This document shows positions 22,913 to 34,470 of a stretch of 64,000 nucleotides of DNA, piece after piece. The stretch is from assembly GCA_021292165.1 (NCBI GenBank), contig CM037876.1:283562521-283626520 (forward strand), given 5' to 3'. A program made the position numbers and the translations under genes. A model generated the notes under the pieces. That model had not been told where the DNA came from. It saw nothing but the letters and a program-made list of their open reading frames with translations, and made no database searches. Within the stretch, counting starts at the first letter, position 1; every line of letters starts with the position of its first letter. The DNA comes from Shinisaurus crocodilurus. Lineage: Eukaryota > Chordata > Lepidosauria > Squamata > Shinisauridae.

Positions 22913-24680
22913 GGTAGAAATAATGCTCTACAGAAGTGGTTTAGCTTGCACACAATTTAAATACTACCTACATCACAGACAGAGGCAGATTACGCACAGA
23001 CTTATGAAAAGAACTCGTTCTTCTCTATCAAGAACCAGGCCACAGGGGATCAAGGCAAGATCACATCCAACACATGAGTGGAGGTAGGATCATGATCAAG
23101 TCTCCAGGTGCTCAGCCACAACCAGAGAATAGACACAGTTGCACGTACAGATTGGAACAGCGCACAGGTTAGGGTCAACACTGCTAGAACCATGTGTGGA
23201 GCAACTTTACACAAAAATCAGCATGCCATGTGGCACAGCCCCCACATAGTGGCATTGAAAGACACACCAGTTCACATGTCTAAACTAGAACTGGCATACA
23301 TACACATGCACACTGATGTCCAAACTATGGGCCCAGTACCCATTCCTCTCACCCACCACCACTATCTCCCACACTAACCTTCGTTTCAGAGAGAACGAAT
23401 TGTAAGCGAGATAAAGGAGCTGATGAAACAAAATTAGGGGCAGAACTTTTAAAATAGGAAGCAAAGCATCGCTCCCAAGTAACAGTGTGCTTAGTTACGG
23501 AGGAAAGATGACATGGGCTGAATGTACTGCAATTTGTTAAAAGCTGCAGAAAAGAAGTAGCCACTAGTCAGTATGTGAAATGCTGATATGCATTTAATGC
23601 CATACTTCTCTGCTTTCAGTGAATTGGGGATGGGGTGAGATGGGGAAACCTTGCAATAATAACAAAACTCTAGGAACAATGCAAGTCAATAGGCTTTTAC
23701 TAAGTCCTGGTAGGGCTGTGCAGAATTATATTCACAAAATTGCATTTTGCTCTTCCACAGATACCAATTCAAAATTACTAACACACCAGTTCTGTTTTAT
23801 TAGCTGTCAATTTTCTTTTATTGCAAAACTTTTAAAAGAAACTTAATAACAACAGAAAAACAACAATAATAGCTATTGAATACACACACACTTCAGTTTA
23901 TTGCTTGTATTTTGCTTTGAAAGGTGAATGACCAAGAGACCCATCAAAAAGTTTTTAAATCAAAAATTGGAAAGAAATCTTTTTTACTAAAGAAATGCTA
24001 AGGATTATGCAACAAAGTATGAGCTATCCAGACACATAACAGTAAAGATTTCCCTTACAAGGTTAATATCCATTTTCTATTTCACAATCTGTACAAATAC
24101 CAAGTGGATGTATTGTGTATATTGAAGGATAAATTAGATTCTCAAAGGATCAACTTTTTGTCCCAAAGAAGCGCTATGCTTTTCTTTTTTTAAGGTACAT
24201 ACTTTCCATCCCTGGAAAGTAGGTTGAGTCAAGAAAGTTGAATCTTAGTTGCCATAGAAGGAAAAAGAAATCCACTTCATTTTTTTAAAAAAATTGGACA
24301 ATATATTTTAAAGAGTCACACCTCAACCATTTTCAGTTCAATAAAGCAAGTCTATTTTTAATGTGCTAGAAGCTGAAAAAGCACGTGAAACCAGCAAAAA
24401 TGAGTATCAGTGTGTAAAAATATCTGGCAGAGTGGAAGGCCAAGATTAGTCAGAACAACACTGCTGAGTTCCTGTTCCTTTTGTTTTAATTACAGAACTT
24501 TAAGCTTCTTCCTGATTTAGGGTTTGATATATAATATGTTCCCAGATAATGCTTCACGTAATAAAATGTTCATTTTTACTTGAAGTCTAAGTGTGCCCCC
24601 ACTCACAACTACCACAACCACACAACCACACACACACACACTACAGCAAGTTACAGTGACTAGGTTCATACAAAATAACC
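22913..24680. other. FOXN3 intron, no gene seen
   Basis: AT-rich intron. A short (CA)n tract lies near 24628-24642. No recognised element apart from these. Confidence 0.45.
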
Positions 24681-24689
24681 CACACTCAA

Positions 24690-25240
24690 GGATGGAGTAC
24701 GGGTTGAGTGTGGGTTGTCAGTGAACCATGGGTTGTTGTTGAAACATGGGTTATCGTGCTGTCTGAACCCAGCTGCACTAACAAACCATGGTTTGTTAAC
24801 CACAAACAAAAACAGAACAAGAGGGGAAGGCACCAATGGGTAAAAAGAATGAGAGAGAGAAAAAAATCTCAGGTGCCAACAGAAATATTTTATTGCCCAA
24901 CACATTTCGGTATGTACGGTACCTTCATCAGGGGACAAACGTTTTTCCAAGTACTGGTCGAAACAAATCACGAGATAGCTGAAGAAATTTGTTTGAAGCA
25001 GTACTTGGAAAAACTTTTGGCCCCTGACAAAGGTACATACCGAAACACATTGGGCAATAAAATATTTCAGTTGGCACCTGAGATTTCCCCCCCTCTTTCA
25101 TTCTTTTGACCACAAACAGCCCATGAAGAGAACTCATAGTTTGTTGATAGGTTATGAACTGTGGTTGTTCGTGGTTAACAAACCATGGTTTTGTTATCAC
25201 AGCACACTCAATCTATACTCAACCCAGTGACCTGATTCAC
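24690..25240. mobile_element. Nested palindrome: foldback element within AACCATGG repeat
   Basis: The inner arms (about 24838-24952 and 25009-25110) are near-perfect complements. The left arm carries CAGGTGCCAACAGAAATATT and TTTTTCCAAGTACTG; the right arm carries CAGTACTTGGAAAAAC and AGTTGGCACCTGAGAT. The loop of about 56 bp is itself partly palindromic. The outer arms share GGTTAACAAACCATGG-type words and a CTCAACCC end. No coding capacity or target duplication was identified. Confidence 0.75.
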
Positions 25241-26008
25241 ATGACATGATAGCCCACCATGGCTTAATTTACCTGCAAGGGCTGTTGTCCATGGGCGCCT
25301 GGCTTGCCATGGCTTGTCGTGCGAACCCAGGCAGCAGGGGCTGTTTGAGGGCTAGACAAGCCCTGGGTTATTTCAGGGTTGTCTAAACCCCTGCCATCTG
25401 GGTTCACACAATATGACAAACTATAACAAGCCGGCCATGCACGGGCACCAAGCATAAATGGCCTTCATGGGTAGCCAGCATGACCCAACAGCCCAGGGAA
25501 ATTGAGCCACAGTGGGCCGTTGTGTCATGTGAAAGTAAGAGGGGATGATTCTGCAGCGCTGCAAAGCTTAATTCTCTGATGCACCTTAAGTGACCCTTCT
25601 GAAGATTAAGGCTACATTCTTCGCACACTTTCTAGGAGTGTCTCTTTGAACACACGAACCTACTTCTGGATAAACACACTTTGGACCACTCTGTACCCCT
25701 TTGGAAGGAGATTCCAAAATATTTTCCAGTTAAAATTAATTTAGGAACATTTCATGAAAATAATAGTAGGCTATATATCAAAAGAGTTTCCCACTTCTTG
25801 AAAGGGCTGGGACACTTCCAAGTGTTCAAATTGTCAACTTGAAATCACCACTGATGTACTGCACCCTACAGGCTCCCTGTTATTTCTCCTGGGAAGGACT
25901 GAAAAACCTCACTTGTGTACTGTGTCCTAGAGCCCTTCCTAGAGTTCTCCTGAGAAGGACTAATTTGCCATCAATCTAGTACTTTTACCTGCTCCGCTGT
26001 AATCTGAT
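25241..26008. other. Intronic, diverged GCCATGG/AACCATGG-rich repeat
   Basis: 25240-25520 contains repeated CCATGGCTT, ACAAGCC and GGGTT words resembling the arms at 55660-55909 and 57115-57310, so it is probably a decayed relative. The remainder looks unique. Confidence 0.4.
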
Positions 26009-26141
26009 CCAGCCTCCCTCAACTTGATGCCCTCCAGCTGTTGTGGTCTTCAACTCCCATCAGCAACAGCCAGCATGGCCAATGGTCAGAAATGCTGGGA
26101 AATGTAGTCAAAAACATCTGGAGGGCACCAGGCTGGAGGCC
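26009..26141. mobile_element. hAT-type foldback MITE (diverged)
   Basis: The left end has CTCAACTTGATGCCCTCCAG, the middle AACTCCCATCAGC and CCAGCATGGCCAATGGTCAG, and the right end ACATCTGGAGGGCACCAGGC. Confidence 0.7.
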
Positions 26142-26783
26142 GCTTTAGTACTTTCTAGAAGACTTTGTAAAACTAGCAATGAACTGAAAAAAGAGTCACA
26201 AAATGCTAGGCTTTGTGGGGAGGGAGCGCCAAGATTGCTGAAGATCTGTGAAGAGAAGCCCAGAAGGGAAGCCGAGAGATTTGGGAGAGCTGACTATTTT
26301 TCAAAGCATTCTCTTAATTCTTAGTACACCTCCCCACAAGAAACACATCCTCTCTTTCCCCCGCTTCCAAAAACCCTCTCTTCCCTGCTCTGTAAGATAT
26401 GCTGCTCCTACTGAATATAAGATATACTGAATGTGAGAGCTACAATGCCATTGTAGGGCAGTGAACCTGTTTAAATTTTTTTAATATAATTTATTACAAT
26501 TCTACCACTGCAGCCTGTTCTTGTAAACAAGATTTCACTTGATTGCCCCAAATAAGGTTATGCAACTGTCTTCCCATGTTGCAGTGACAGAACAAACAGC
26601 TTGTTCTTACATGACTACCTAATCTCTTTTTCTTCTGTGAAAATTTCTCCTAGTTCCCCACCCCCTTCCACTCCTGCAAGCAAGCCTATGAACACAGGCA
26701 TCTGAGAAAGCTGGTTTAGCTCTTACATCTAGGTATGCTTACTTGCGAGTATGCGCTACTGAATATTTTATTTATTATTTATT

Positions 26784-26915
26784 CACAGTATTTGTGAATA
26801 CGGTTGCTGGCCAGATGGGCGATTAATAAATGTAAATAATAAATAAATAAATAAATAAATTTGTATACCGCCCCATTTCTAGGCAGATTCCAGAACAGTG
26901 ACCAATGAAAGATAA
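26784..26915. mobile_element. LINE 3' UTR fragments, adjacent
   Basis: GTTGCTGGCCAGATGGGCGA followed by an (AAAT)n tail is the plus-strand L2/CR1-group terminus (compare 13541-13670). It is followed by TTTGTATACCGCCCCATTTC and AGGCAGATTCCAGA, the minus-strand terminus of the type at 6176. Two opposite 3' ends share the tail. Confidence 0.65.
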
Positions 26916-27065
26916 AACACATGGGACTTATTTCTGAGTAAACTTACATAGGACTGGTATGCACATCTAGAAAAACCTAAGCAGCAGGCAACAGAAGACC
27001 CTGATAAGTAACCATCGTTACGGCCACGGTGTTTTTTTGTTGACTGTCAAAAGCATTATTAGCTA

Positions 27066-27210
27066 ATCCAGGGCTTCCCCAACCTGGGGCCCTCCAGATG
27101 TTTTGGGACTACAACTCCCTGCATACCGGACCATTGGCCATGCTGACTAGGGCTGATGGGAGTAGGAAGTCCAAATACCCAGAAGGCACCAGGGTGGGAG
27201 GCTGAGCTGA
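27066..27210. mobile_element. hAT-type foldback MITE (diverged)
   Basis: GGCTTCCCCAACCTGGGGCC and GACTACAACTCCCTGCAT, then the complement arm GGCTGATGGGAGTAGGAAGT and AGGCACCAGGGTGGGAGGCT. Confidence 0.65.
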
Positions 27211-27226
27211 ACTAATAGTTTTGGGT

Positions 27227-27346
27227 CAGCCTTCCTCAACCTGGCACCCTCCAGATGTGCTGGGCTACAACGGCAAGCATCCCCCAGCCAGATGTTGGGA
27301 GTTGCAATCCAACACATCCGAAGGGCACCAGGTTGGGGAAGGCTGG
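27227..27346. mobile_element. hAT MITE with 8-bp duplication
   Basis: The left end is CAGCCTTCCTCAACCTGGCA and the right end CACCAGGTTGGGGAAGGCTG. It is flanked by TTTTGGGT at 27219-27226 and 27347-27354, the 8-bp duplication expected of hAT transposition. Confidence 0.85.
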
Positions 27347-27354
27347 TTTTGGGT

Positions 27355-30006
27355 GGTACTACTAGTGATATAAATAATTCCTCCTCCTCCGTGGCCTTCT
27401 GCACCTTGCAAAATCATGCTACTCAAGTAACTATGAAAAAACGTTGTGTCAAGATTGTAAATATGGCTTCTCCCACCAGCACTGCTATAAGAGCACACCT
27501 ATCTTAGAACCCCAAAAAATTATAGAGCAAAGATTTGTAGTTTTCGATCCTTCAGAGTAGAGGATCTAATTTAGAAAGAATTGTCCCCTAAGCAGCATGG
27601 AAGAGTTTGATGTGGGCAAACGCTTCACTTGACAACTTACTCATTGCCCCCACACCTCCCTCCTAATGCACAGAGATACCCCTTTCTGGGTGCAACGTCT
27701 AGGACACCCGATTCAATGAACACACGACAGAGAAGCAGCATGTGTTCTCCTTTTTCTGACTGTGTGAATTGGGACCTGTGGATGTCGCTCCAATGTATGA
27801 GAGCTCCAGATGGCTGCTGGAACTCACACTTGATTGTCCTGCTTCACACATTATAGTGGAAGCCAGAAAAGAAGAAGCAGCTCGCTTCTTCTGACAACGT
27901 ACGAACTAACAAATCCTCTGCAAGTCAAATGGAGAACCCTGGTCTTATTATTACTGCTTCACACATTCAACTGAGCACATGATTCTGTGATCATAGTTGT
28001 GCAGGTTCCTAACATATTTGCTTATAATTAATTGCCTCCACTGAAGACTCAAATAGGAACAGCTTAATGCAAAACATACTCTAGACCCAATAGATTCCCA
28101 CCGTATGCTCCCACCGTATGCATGTGCACTTGGAGAGGAATGCTGCTAGTTGTTTCCAAAAATGCATTAAAATGATGGTTCTTGGTGGAAACCAATTCTT
28201 GCAAAGAAAGGACGACCCCAGTGTATGTCTGCATAATAATATACGTACATCTGAATTTCCTGTCAAAGCCAAATAAATAGCAAATGTTCATCCTTTTTTG
28301 GAATTCCCCACCCCCCCCACCCCTTGTTGTATTAGAATTCCCTAATGTTTAGCAAGTGCTTCCCCCACACTTCCCAGCCGCTCAAATCCCCAATACACCA
28401 CAGAGACGCCGGCTAGAGAAAGAAACTAGACAAGCAAAATGTCATCTTCCGCAGCAAGGTTCACAGAAGCCAAAAGGAGAAGTCATAGGAAGGACAGTTG
28501 GTAGTGAGGAGGAGAAAGAGACGACCAGAAATGGCACCATAAATTTATGTCTGGCAGCCTCTGCCTCAAAGGCTCAGAAGGGAACTCCCATCGGTAAGGA
28601 GAGGGCTGGGAACAAATGTCCTCATGGTGAACTTAGTTCCTGTTCCTAACAAACTTGCACAAACCACATGGTCTGCAGCCAAGTCCTTGCTACCCAAAGG
28701 CCCACAAGGGCAAATCTGTCCGCCTGCTCTCCTACTCCTGAAAATGAATGCAACAAAAGGTGTTCACAACTCCTCTTGACTACAACAGCACTAAGTGGGT
28801 GCAGCCATGATTACAGCAGACCTGCAGAACGCGTTTGGACCAGCCAGCCGAGGCCTTTTCCCTGCAAGCAGAGGATCTGCCACATCAGTAACTCCGTTGC
28901 TAGGGCAACTGCTTACTTTCCATATCAACTGCATACCCGTTGCTACGGAGATGCATATACAAGAAAAATTCCTCTCTATAGCCAAGGACCAGATGGTAGG
29001 GAAGCCAGAAGAGTCATGGGCTAAAGGGATTGTACTAAATGGGACACAGACTCAGGCACTGAAATCTATGCACTAGAAAACAGGATGAAATCTGAGCAAT
29101 TGGATATGTAGGTCTACCAATAAGGAGAGAAAATAAAAAGGGAAGACCTCCCATTGTACATAGTAGCTGACTGTGCCAATAAGGAGATTTGTAATGGTGC
29201 TGATGTTTTTCTATTCCCCCCCCCCGCGCGCACCCTTAAGTCTAAAAGAAAATATAATATATATCCAGTTGGTGTAGAACTAGAAATCACAATACTGTAC
29301 TTCAAAAAAGGACCTTTGCAACTACTATAGTGAGGATACTTTTAAGATGTTATCTGGAAGAGCTTGGAAATAAGCAGCGAGTGTCCCGACAGATTACATG
29401 GGGCAGTATCCAATAGGGCCATTGTGGAAGCAGCCCTCCTGCCGTTCCATGGTTACGAGTGGCCCCTCCCACCAATTCCATTGCACAAGAGGGACCCACC
29501 GCTTGTGCAATGGAGATTTAACGGAGAGGAAGCCCCAAAATGAGAGAAAACGCTTATTCCTGGATTGGGACAGCTTGGCAGAGTTCCCTTATGCGAGCTC
29601 CATTTACCTGCCCCATTCCAGAAACAAGCATTTCTGTTTTGTTTCCGGCTGCTCCCGGAAGCATTAAATCTCCTTGCGCAAGCAGTGGGTCTTGCTTGCA
29701 GAACGGGATCAGTAGAGGTGCAGCTTCCTGTTGGATACTGCTCATGGAGCACAAATTACACCCACAGTCTAACACATGGGGAATGGGGGGGGGGGGGAGG
29801 AAATGGACCTCTGCCTTAAGGAAAGGTCCCAGTATTTAAAAATCATACAGAATCTCTTTTACACTGACTGCATGATATAGGCTAGCTACTGGCCTATTCC
29901 ATAAACCAGTTAGGAGACAGCATTTGTATACAAGATTGTTCTTATGATCACAGATTTACTTTCTTGGAAGCTCTTTTGAAAACTATGGGTTTTATAATAA
30001 TAAAGG
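27355..30006. other. FOXN3 intron, no gene seen
   Basis: Mixed unique-looking sequence with C-runs near 28305-28321 and 29217-29226 and a G-run near 29785-29798. Several overlapping open frames at 29398-29839 result from an absence of stops on both strands and show no domain. No exon signal was recognised. Confidence 0.4.
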
Positions 30007-30014
30007 GCAAACAC

Positions 30015-30182
30015 ATGTGGTTCATGCTGGCTCAGCTTGTCTGAGCGTGGAAAGCTAAGCAGGGTCAGGCCTGGTTATTACTTGGATGGGAGACCCCTCC
30101 TCTAGTTTCCTGCATTGAGCAGGGGGTTGGACTCGATGGCCTTGTAGGCCCCTTCCAACTCTATCAGATCTATGAATCTATG
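30015..30182 (+). mobile_element. 5S rRNA-derived SINE with CR1-like tail
   Basis: GGCTCAGCTTGTCTGAGCGT, AAGCTAAGCAGGGTCAGGCC, ACTTGGATGGGAGACC, GGGGGTTGGACTCGATGGCC and an ATCTATGAATCTATGAATC tail. Confidence 0.85.
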
Positions 30183-30279
30183 AATCATCAAGTCTATTGC
30201 TTTCTTGGCATTGTTAATCCGCCAGGTAAGTACCTTTAAAATCAACAGAGCCTACTTCCATGAAGTATGGATTTAGGTG

Positions 30280-30312
30280 TCCTATCTATCTATCTATCTA
30301 TCTATCTATTTA
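30280..30312. repeat. (CTAT)n microsatellite
   Basis: A run of CTAT units just upstream of a Tigger-like MITE. Confidence 0.9.
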
Positions 30313-30324
30313 TGTAAGAATGTA

Positions 30325-30745
30325 CAGGCAGTCCCCAGGTTAAGAACGTCCGACTTACAGACAACTTGTACTTACGAACAGGACTTCCAGGTTCCCTGGC
30401 TCTACGTCATTTACGTAGTAGAGTACAGAATAAGTATACGTAATTTATGCAATTTGCATGAATACTACGCTCTACTGTTCCAACGTACGTACAAATGCAA
30501 CTTTATTTATTTATTATATTTATACCCCGCCTTTTTTCCTGCAAGGAACCCAAGGCGGCTTACATAATCCTCTTCCTTCTCCTCTCCATTTTATCCTCAC
30601 AACAACCCTGTGAGGTAGGTTAGGCTGAGAGTCCGTGACTGGCGCAAAGTCACCCAGTGAGTTTCATGGCCGAGCGGGGACTAGAACCCGGATCTCCTGA
30701 GTTCTTCTTAAGAACAGAACTCGTTTGTAACCTGGGGACTGCCTA
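30325..30745. mobile_element. Tigger-like MITE split by a SINE
   Basis: It starts CAGGCAGTCCCCAGGTTAAG and ends GTAACCTGGGGACTGCCTA, with TA on both sides (30323-30324 and 30746-30747). The ends match the MITE at 22128-22362. The insert at about 30510-30705 is a minus-strand tRNA SINE. Confidence 0.85.
30510..30705 (-). mobile_element. tRNA-headed SINE (family I) nested in a MITE
   Basis: The plus strand reads (ATTT)n, ATTTATACCCCGCCTTTTTT, AACCCAAGGCGGCTTACATA and GGGGACTAGAACCCGGATCT. The A-box end is missing or truncated relative to the copy at 63248-63493. Confidence 0.8.
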
Positions 30746-31121
30746 TATATCTACCTTTTTTTCACAAAGTGAATTCAAAGCAGCTTACAGAAATGAAAAT
30801 CATACAAAATACATGAAAGCACATCCACTTAAAATTACCACCAAAAATAATAATAAATCAAATACATCAAAACAAATATAATAAAATAAAAAGTAAAAAT
30901 CAGCCATGGAGTTAACAACTCAAATTTAAAAGGCAGGATATAAGTCCTTCAACCAATCAATGAATGAATGAGACACCTACATGGAAGTAAGCTCTGCTAT
31001 TTTAAAAGTATTTATCTAGTGGATTTAGGATCAGGTTGTAATTTGAAGCAAATTACTAGAGTTTGGTTTAAGCTGTGTGTACGTGTGGCCACCTAAAACT
31101 TCTAAAAATAAAATTTACTTG

Positions 31122-31217
31122 GGGCGCAATCTTATGCGTGTTTACATAGAAATAAGTCTTTCCCTGGAATGCTGGGAGTTGTAGGACTTCTGCCTAAACA
31201 TGCATAGCATTGCACCC
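31122..31217. mobile_element. Hairpin MITE, TTG-flanked, left arm diverged
   Basis: GGGCGCAATCTTATGCG at the left and GCATAGCATTGCACCC at the right, flanked by TTG at 31119-31121 and 31218-31220. The inner GCTGGGAGTTGTAGGACTT is kept only in the right arm. Confidence 0.75.
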
Positions 31218-31506
31218 TTGTTTGCTATAGGCCACCCAGTAACATATGTTCACTGGGCAGCTCACAAAAAATTAAAGAATAAAATACAATATTAAATACA
31301 ACCCCCCCCACACACAAATAGCATTAAAACTGTTCAACCCACAAAGGAAGAGATAAAACCAGTTTAGCAGCACAAATATACAACAGATTACACATAAGAC
31401 ACTAAGGGAGCTGCCCTGCACCCCATGCAAAGCTGGCTGAGGAGCTGTTTGATGCTGCGGACCTCCCTCTTGCGGAGCGGTTTGCTGTCGGAGGTGTTCC
31501 CTAGAC

Positions 31507-31627
31507 CAGTGTTCTCCAACCTTGGGTCCCCAGATGTTTTTGGCCTACAACTCCCAGCATGACCCAGCCAGCGACGCTGGGAGTTGTAGGCCAAAAACAT
31601 CTGGGGACCCAAGGTTGGAGAACGCTG
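31507..31627. mobile_element. hAT foldback MITE with perfect 8-bp duplication
   Basis: A 121-bp element starts CAGTGTTCTCCAACCTTGGG and ends CCCAAGGTTGGAGAACGCTG. The duplication CCCTAGAC lies at 31499-31506 and 31628-31635. The arms are nearly perfect complements and carry GGCCTACAACTCCCAGCATG inside, giving a stem of about 55 bp. It is probably young, as few mismatches have accumulated. Confidence 0.9.
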
Positions 31628-31748
31628 CCCTAGACGGCAGTGGAGCTTTCCACTGTGTTGGGGAGCCACCAGGGGAGCTTTGACCGGTGTGTATGAAATT
31701 GGGGAGGTGTGAGGACTGTCAAGGGCATGTTGGGGCAGCTGATGATGT

Positions 31749-31895
31749 GGCTGGGAATTGGAAGACTTTTTTTCTGGCTGGGGCATGCTGGGAGTTGTAG
31801 GACTTTTTTCTGTCTAAAGACACATAGGAGTGCACCCTTAACAAGTTCAGACAGAAAAAAAAAGGCCTACAACTCCCAGCGTGCCCCAGCAGCAT
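31749..31895. mobile_element. Two hairpin-MITE halves in head-to-head order
   Basis: GCATGCTGGGAGTTGTAGGA and AGGAGTGCACCCTTA form a right half at about 31787-31840. CAGACAGAAAA, then GGCCTACAACTCCCAGCGTG, form a left half at about 31849-31891. The order is inverted relative to a normal copy, suggesting recombination between two copies or a deletion. Confidence 0.55.
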
Positions 31896-32841
31896 AGGGA
31901 GGGAGGGGCAGGAGATACACTTCTCTTGGCCGATTGACATAATTAAACCTCTCCTCTACTTTTATTAAGCCATTCCTCTGCTTCAGGTTCTCTGCACTGC
32001 CACACTCTTACTCCTGTGGTTATAAAGCTGATAACCAAGCAGCTTCTAGGCAAGATGATATGCAAAAACTATGTGAGAATAATACTATACCTTTGGCAGC
32101 CTTGGGTCTGAGAGCTCATTCAAAACATGCCCAACCACAGCCAATGCTTCCGCATGTGATGTTTCAGCAACCATCTCCCATGTGCTCTATTGCCTATATG
32201 TTCACTATGTTCCTTCCAAACACCTAGATTCTTGAGAAACTATTGGAATGTCAGATCCCTGATCTCTTTCACAGATTTGTGTAAAAACACACACATCTCC
32301 ATCCATGCTGCAATTACGGTGTCAATGGGTACGCGACCTGACCCTGCACTTAAGCACTAGTGTGGTCAGCTGTTGCATGCAGGCAAGTGATCAGGATACC
32401 AGAGGAGGGGCAGAGTGCTCCATCCTTCCTCTGCACCGAGCCTAGAAACCAAGCAGATTGCTACTGTAAGGGGGCTCCCTCCTCTATGCACAGCCCAGAA
32501 ATGCAGCTCTCCAGCCCTATTTCGCCAGCCCCCAGCAAGCTAGTACTGGACCATTTCTTTGCAGGCTACTAATTTTGGCGGCCTTATTTACAAGGCTGTA
32601 AAACATCACCCTCTTTGCTTAGAAAAATATAATAGCCCGCAAACAATAGGGAAGGTCCCGACAGAAAGGTGGGCACACCACATGGTATAGCACACCGTGT
32701 ATTAACTAGCAGCAGCCATTCCGGAGAGAAGAGAAGCAGGGCTCTTCCTTCAGCTCTGCTGAGAGACCAGCTGCCTTTGGCCTTCCCTTAGTTGGCACCT
32801 AGCAATAGCCATCCCATCAGAAATGCTTCCATCTAAGCTGG

Positions 32842-32960
32842 TGCACTCATGTCCTGCTTGTGGGCTTTCCTGGGGGCATCTGGTTCGCCACTGTGAGAAC
32901 AAAATGATGAACTAGATAGGTCTTTGGTCTGATCCAGCAGGGCTCACCTTATGCTCTTAA
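32842..32960 (+). mobile_element. CR1-like LINE 3' terminus fragment
   Basis: CACTCATGTCCTGCTTGTGG, GGTCTTTGGTCTGATCCAGC and TTATGCTCTT are the diverged last ~120 bp of the CR1 type at 21779-22078. Confidence 0.7.
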
Positions 32961-32984
32961 CTTTAAGAACTGGTGCCCCAGCTT

Positions 32985-33140
32985 GCTTTTTTCTTTCCTC
33001 CCTCCCACATTCCTTTTTCCTGGTGTGCCCCATGTTTTTAGATTGTAAGCCTGTAGGCAGGGACTGTCTTGTTTTTACTGATTTTATGCAAGCTGCTCTG
33101 GGAGCCTTTTTTGGGGTAGGGGTGCTTTAAATAAATGCAC
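32985..33140 (+). mobile_element. L2-type LINE 3' end
   Basis: TTAGATTGTAAGCCTGTAGG, CAGGGACTGTCTTG and a terminal AAATAAATG. Compare 241-391. Confidence 0.7.
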
Positions 33141-33153
33141 CCCCTTAATGTAC

Positions 33154-33157
<4 letters not shown>

Positions 33158-33194
<37 letters not shown>
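33158..33194. repeat. (AT)n microsatellite
   Basis: An uninterrupted TA dinucleotide run following a LINE end. Confidence 0.95.
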
Positions 33195-33196
<2 letters not shown>

Positions 33197-33245
33197 ATTG
33201 AGTGCAAAAGCCCAAGCCCACTCCTATCTTTCACATCCTGTAGCT

Positions 33246-33320
33246 TGGTCTTCCCCAACTTATTGCTCTCCAACTGTTGTAGTACAACACATCTGGAGGG
33301 CAACAGATTGGGGGATCTAC
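33246..33320. mobile_element. hAT-type foldback MITE, internally deleted
   Basis: CTTCCCCAACTTATTGCTCT is followed by TAGTACAACACATCTGGAGG and GCAACAGATTGGGG. The two ends are joined without most of the centre. Confidence 0.6.
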
Positions 33321-33327
33321 TGTAGCT

Positions 33328-33776
33328 ATTAAGAACATAAGAAAACCCATGTTGGATCAGACCAGGGGTCCATCTAGTCCACCATTCTGTTCACACAGTG
33401 GCCATCCAGCTGCCCACGGGAACCCCACAAGCAGGACATGAGTGCGACAGCACCCTCCCGCTCGTATTCCCCAGCAACTGGTGTACAGAGGCATAATGCC
33501 TCCGATACTGGAGGTAATATATAGCCATCAGGACTAGTAGCCATTGAAAGCCTTATCCACCATGAATTTGTCTAATCTTTTAAAGCCATCCAAGTTGGTG
33601 GCCATCACTACATCTTGTGGTAGCAAATTCTTACGTTGTAAAAGGGCACTGTATAAAGAAGTACCTCCTTTTATCTGTCCTGAATCTCCCACCAGTCAAC
33701 TTCATGGGATGACCCTGGGTTCTAGTATTATGGGAGAGGGAGAAAAACTTCCCCCTACCCTGTGTTAGAAAGAGAA
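33328..33776 (-). mobile_element. CR1-like LINE 3' end
   Basis: The plus strand reads AAGAACATAAGAAAACCCAT, GGATCAGACCAGGGGTCCAT, CATCAGGACTAGTAGCCATT and TCATGGGATGACCCTGGGTT. It is nearly parallel to 14891-15320 and extends slightly further into the ORF tail. Confidence 0.8.
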
Positions 33777-34242
33777 TGCTCCAAACCTCTGCATTCAGCT
33801 TTGATGCCCAATGAAAGATTTTGCACGAGATTGAGTCTGCTTGGCAACAACAACAACAAAAACCCTGAACTTCAGGAGTAAAGCATTCCTTTTACATGTT
33901 ATTGTAAATGTTGTGAAAGAATGGCCAGAAGGAAGGAAGGAAAAAATCTGGAAGATTCAACATCAATTAACAAATACCCACAATTCTCAGAGCTGATAGA
34001 ATTTTAAAATGCTATTTTGCATCCACTAGAGCCTCTCAGAGATTTCAGAAATGTGTCATTTGCTGAGCACTCCCCTTTTATTTATTTAGCAAGTATTAAA
34101 ATTACAAACATCAAGCTCAGCAACTTACAGAAAGTGATGCTGAAGGCGTTTAGGGTCACACTGCCAGTTAAGTGGAACAGTCCAATGACGTGAAGTAGAG
34201 AAATGCCTTTGGTATTCATGATTATATTCAATGCCTTGTCCT

Positions 34243-34470
34243 GCACTCTGTGATTGTCGAGAAGAGATCCTAGCACTCCTCTGTGTGACAACTTTTCAAG
34301 TACTTGAAGAGCACTATCATATCTCCCCTCAGTCTCCTCTTCTGAAAGCTAAACATGCCCAGTTCCTTCAGTCTCTCCTCATAGGGCCTTGTTTCCAGTC
34401 CCATGATCATGTTTGTTGCCCTCCTCAGAACCTTTTCCAGTTTGTCTGCATCCTTCTTAAAGTGTCAACT
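34243..34470 (-). pseudogene. CR1 LINE ORF2 C-terminal remnant
   Basis: The minus-strand nucleotide sequence encodes pieces of the CR1 tail in the order [37 protein letters not shown] and [14 protein letters not shown]. This is from a CR1 subfamily different from the CR1 ends nearby. Indels break the frame. Confidence 0.75.

Noticed and set aside
29398..29839. Cluster of overlapping frames on both strands
   Set aside because: Five short frames overlap on both strands without any domain or splice pattern.
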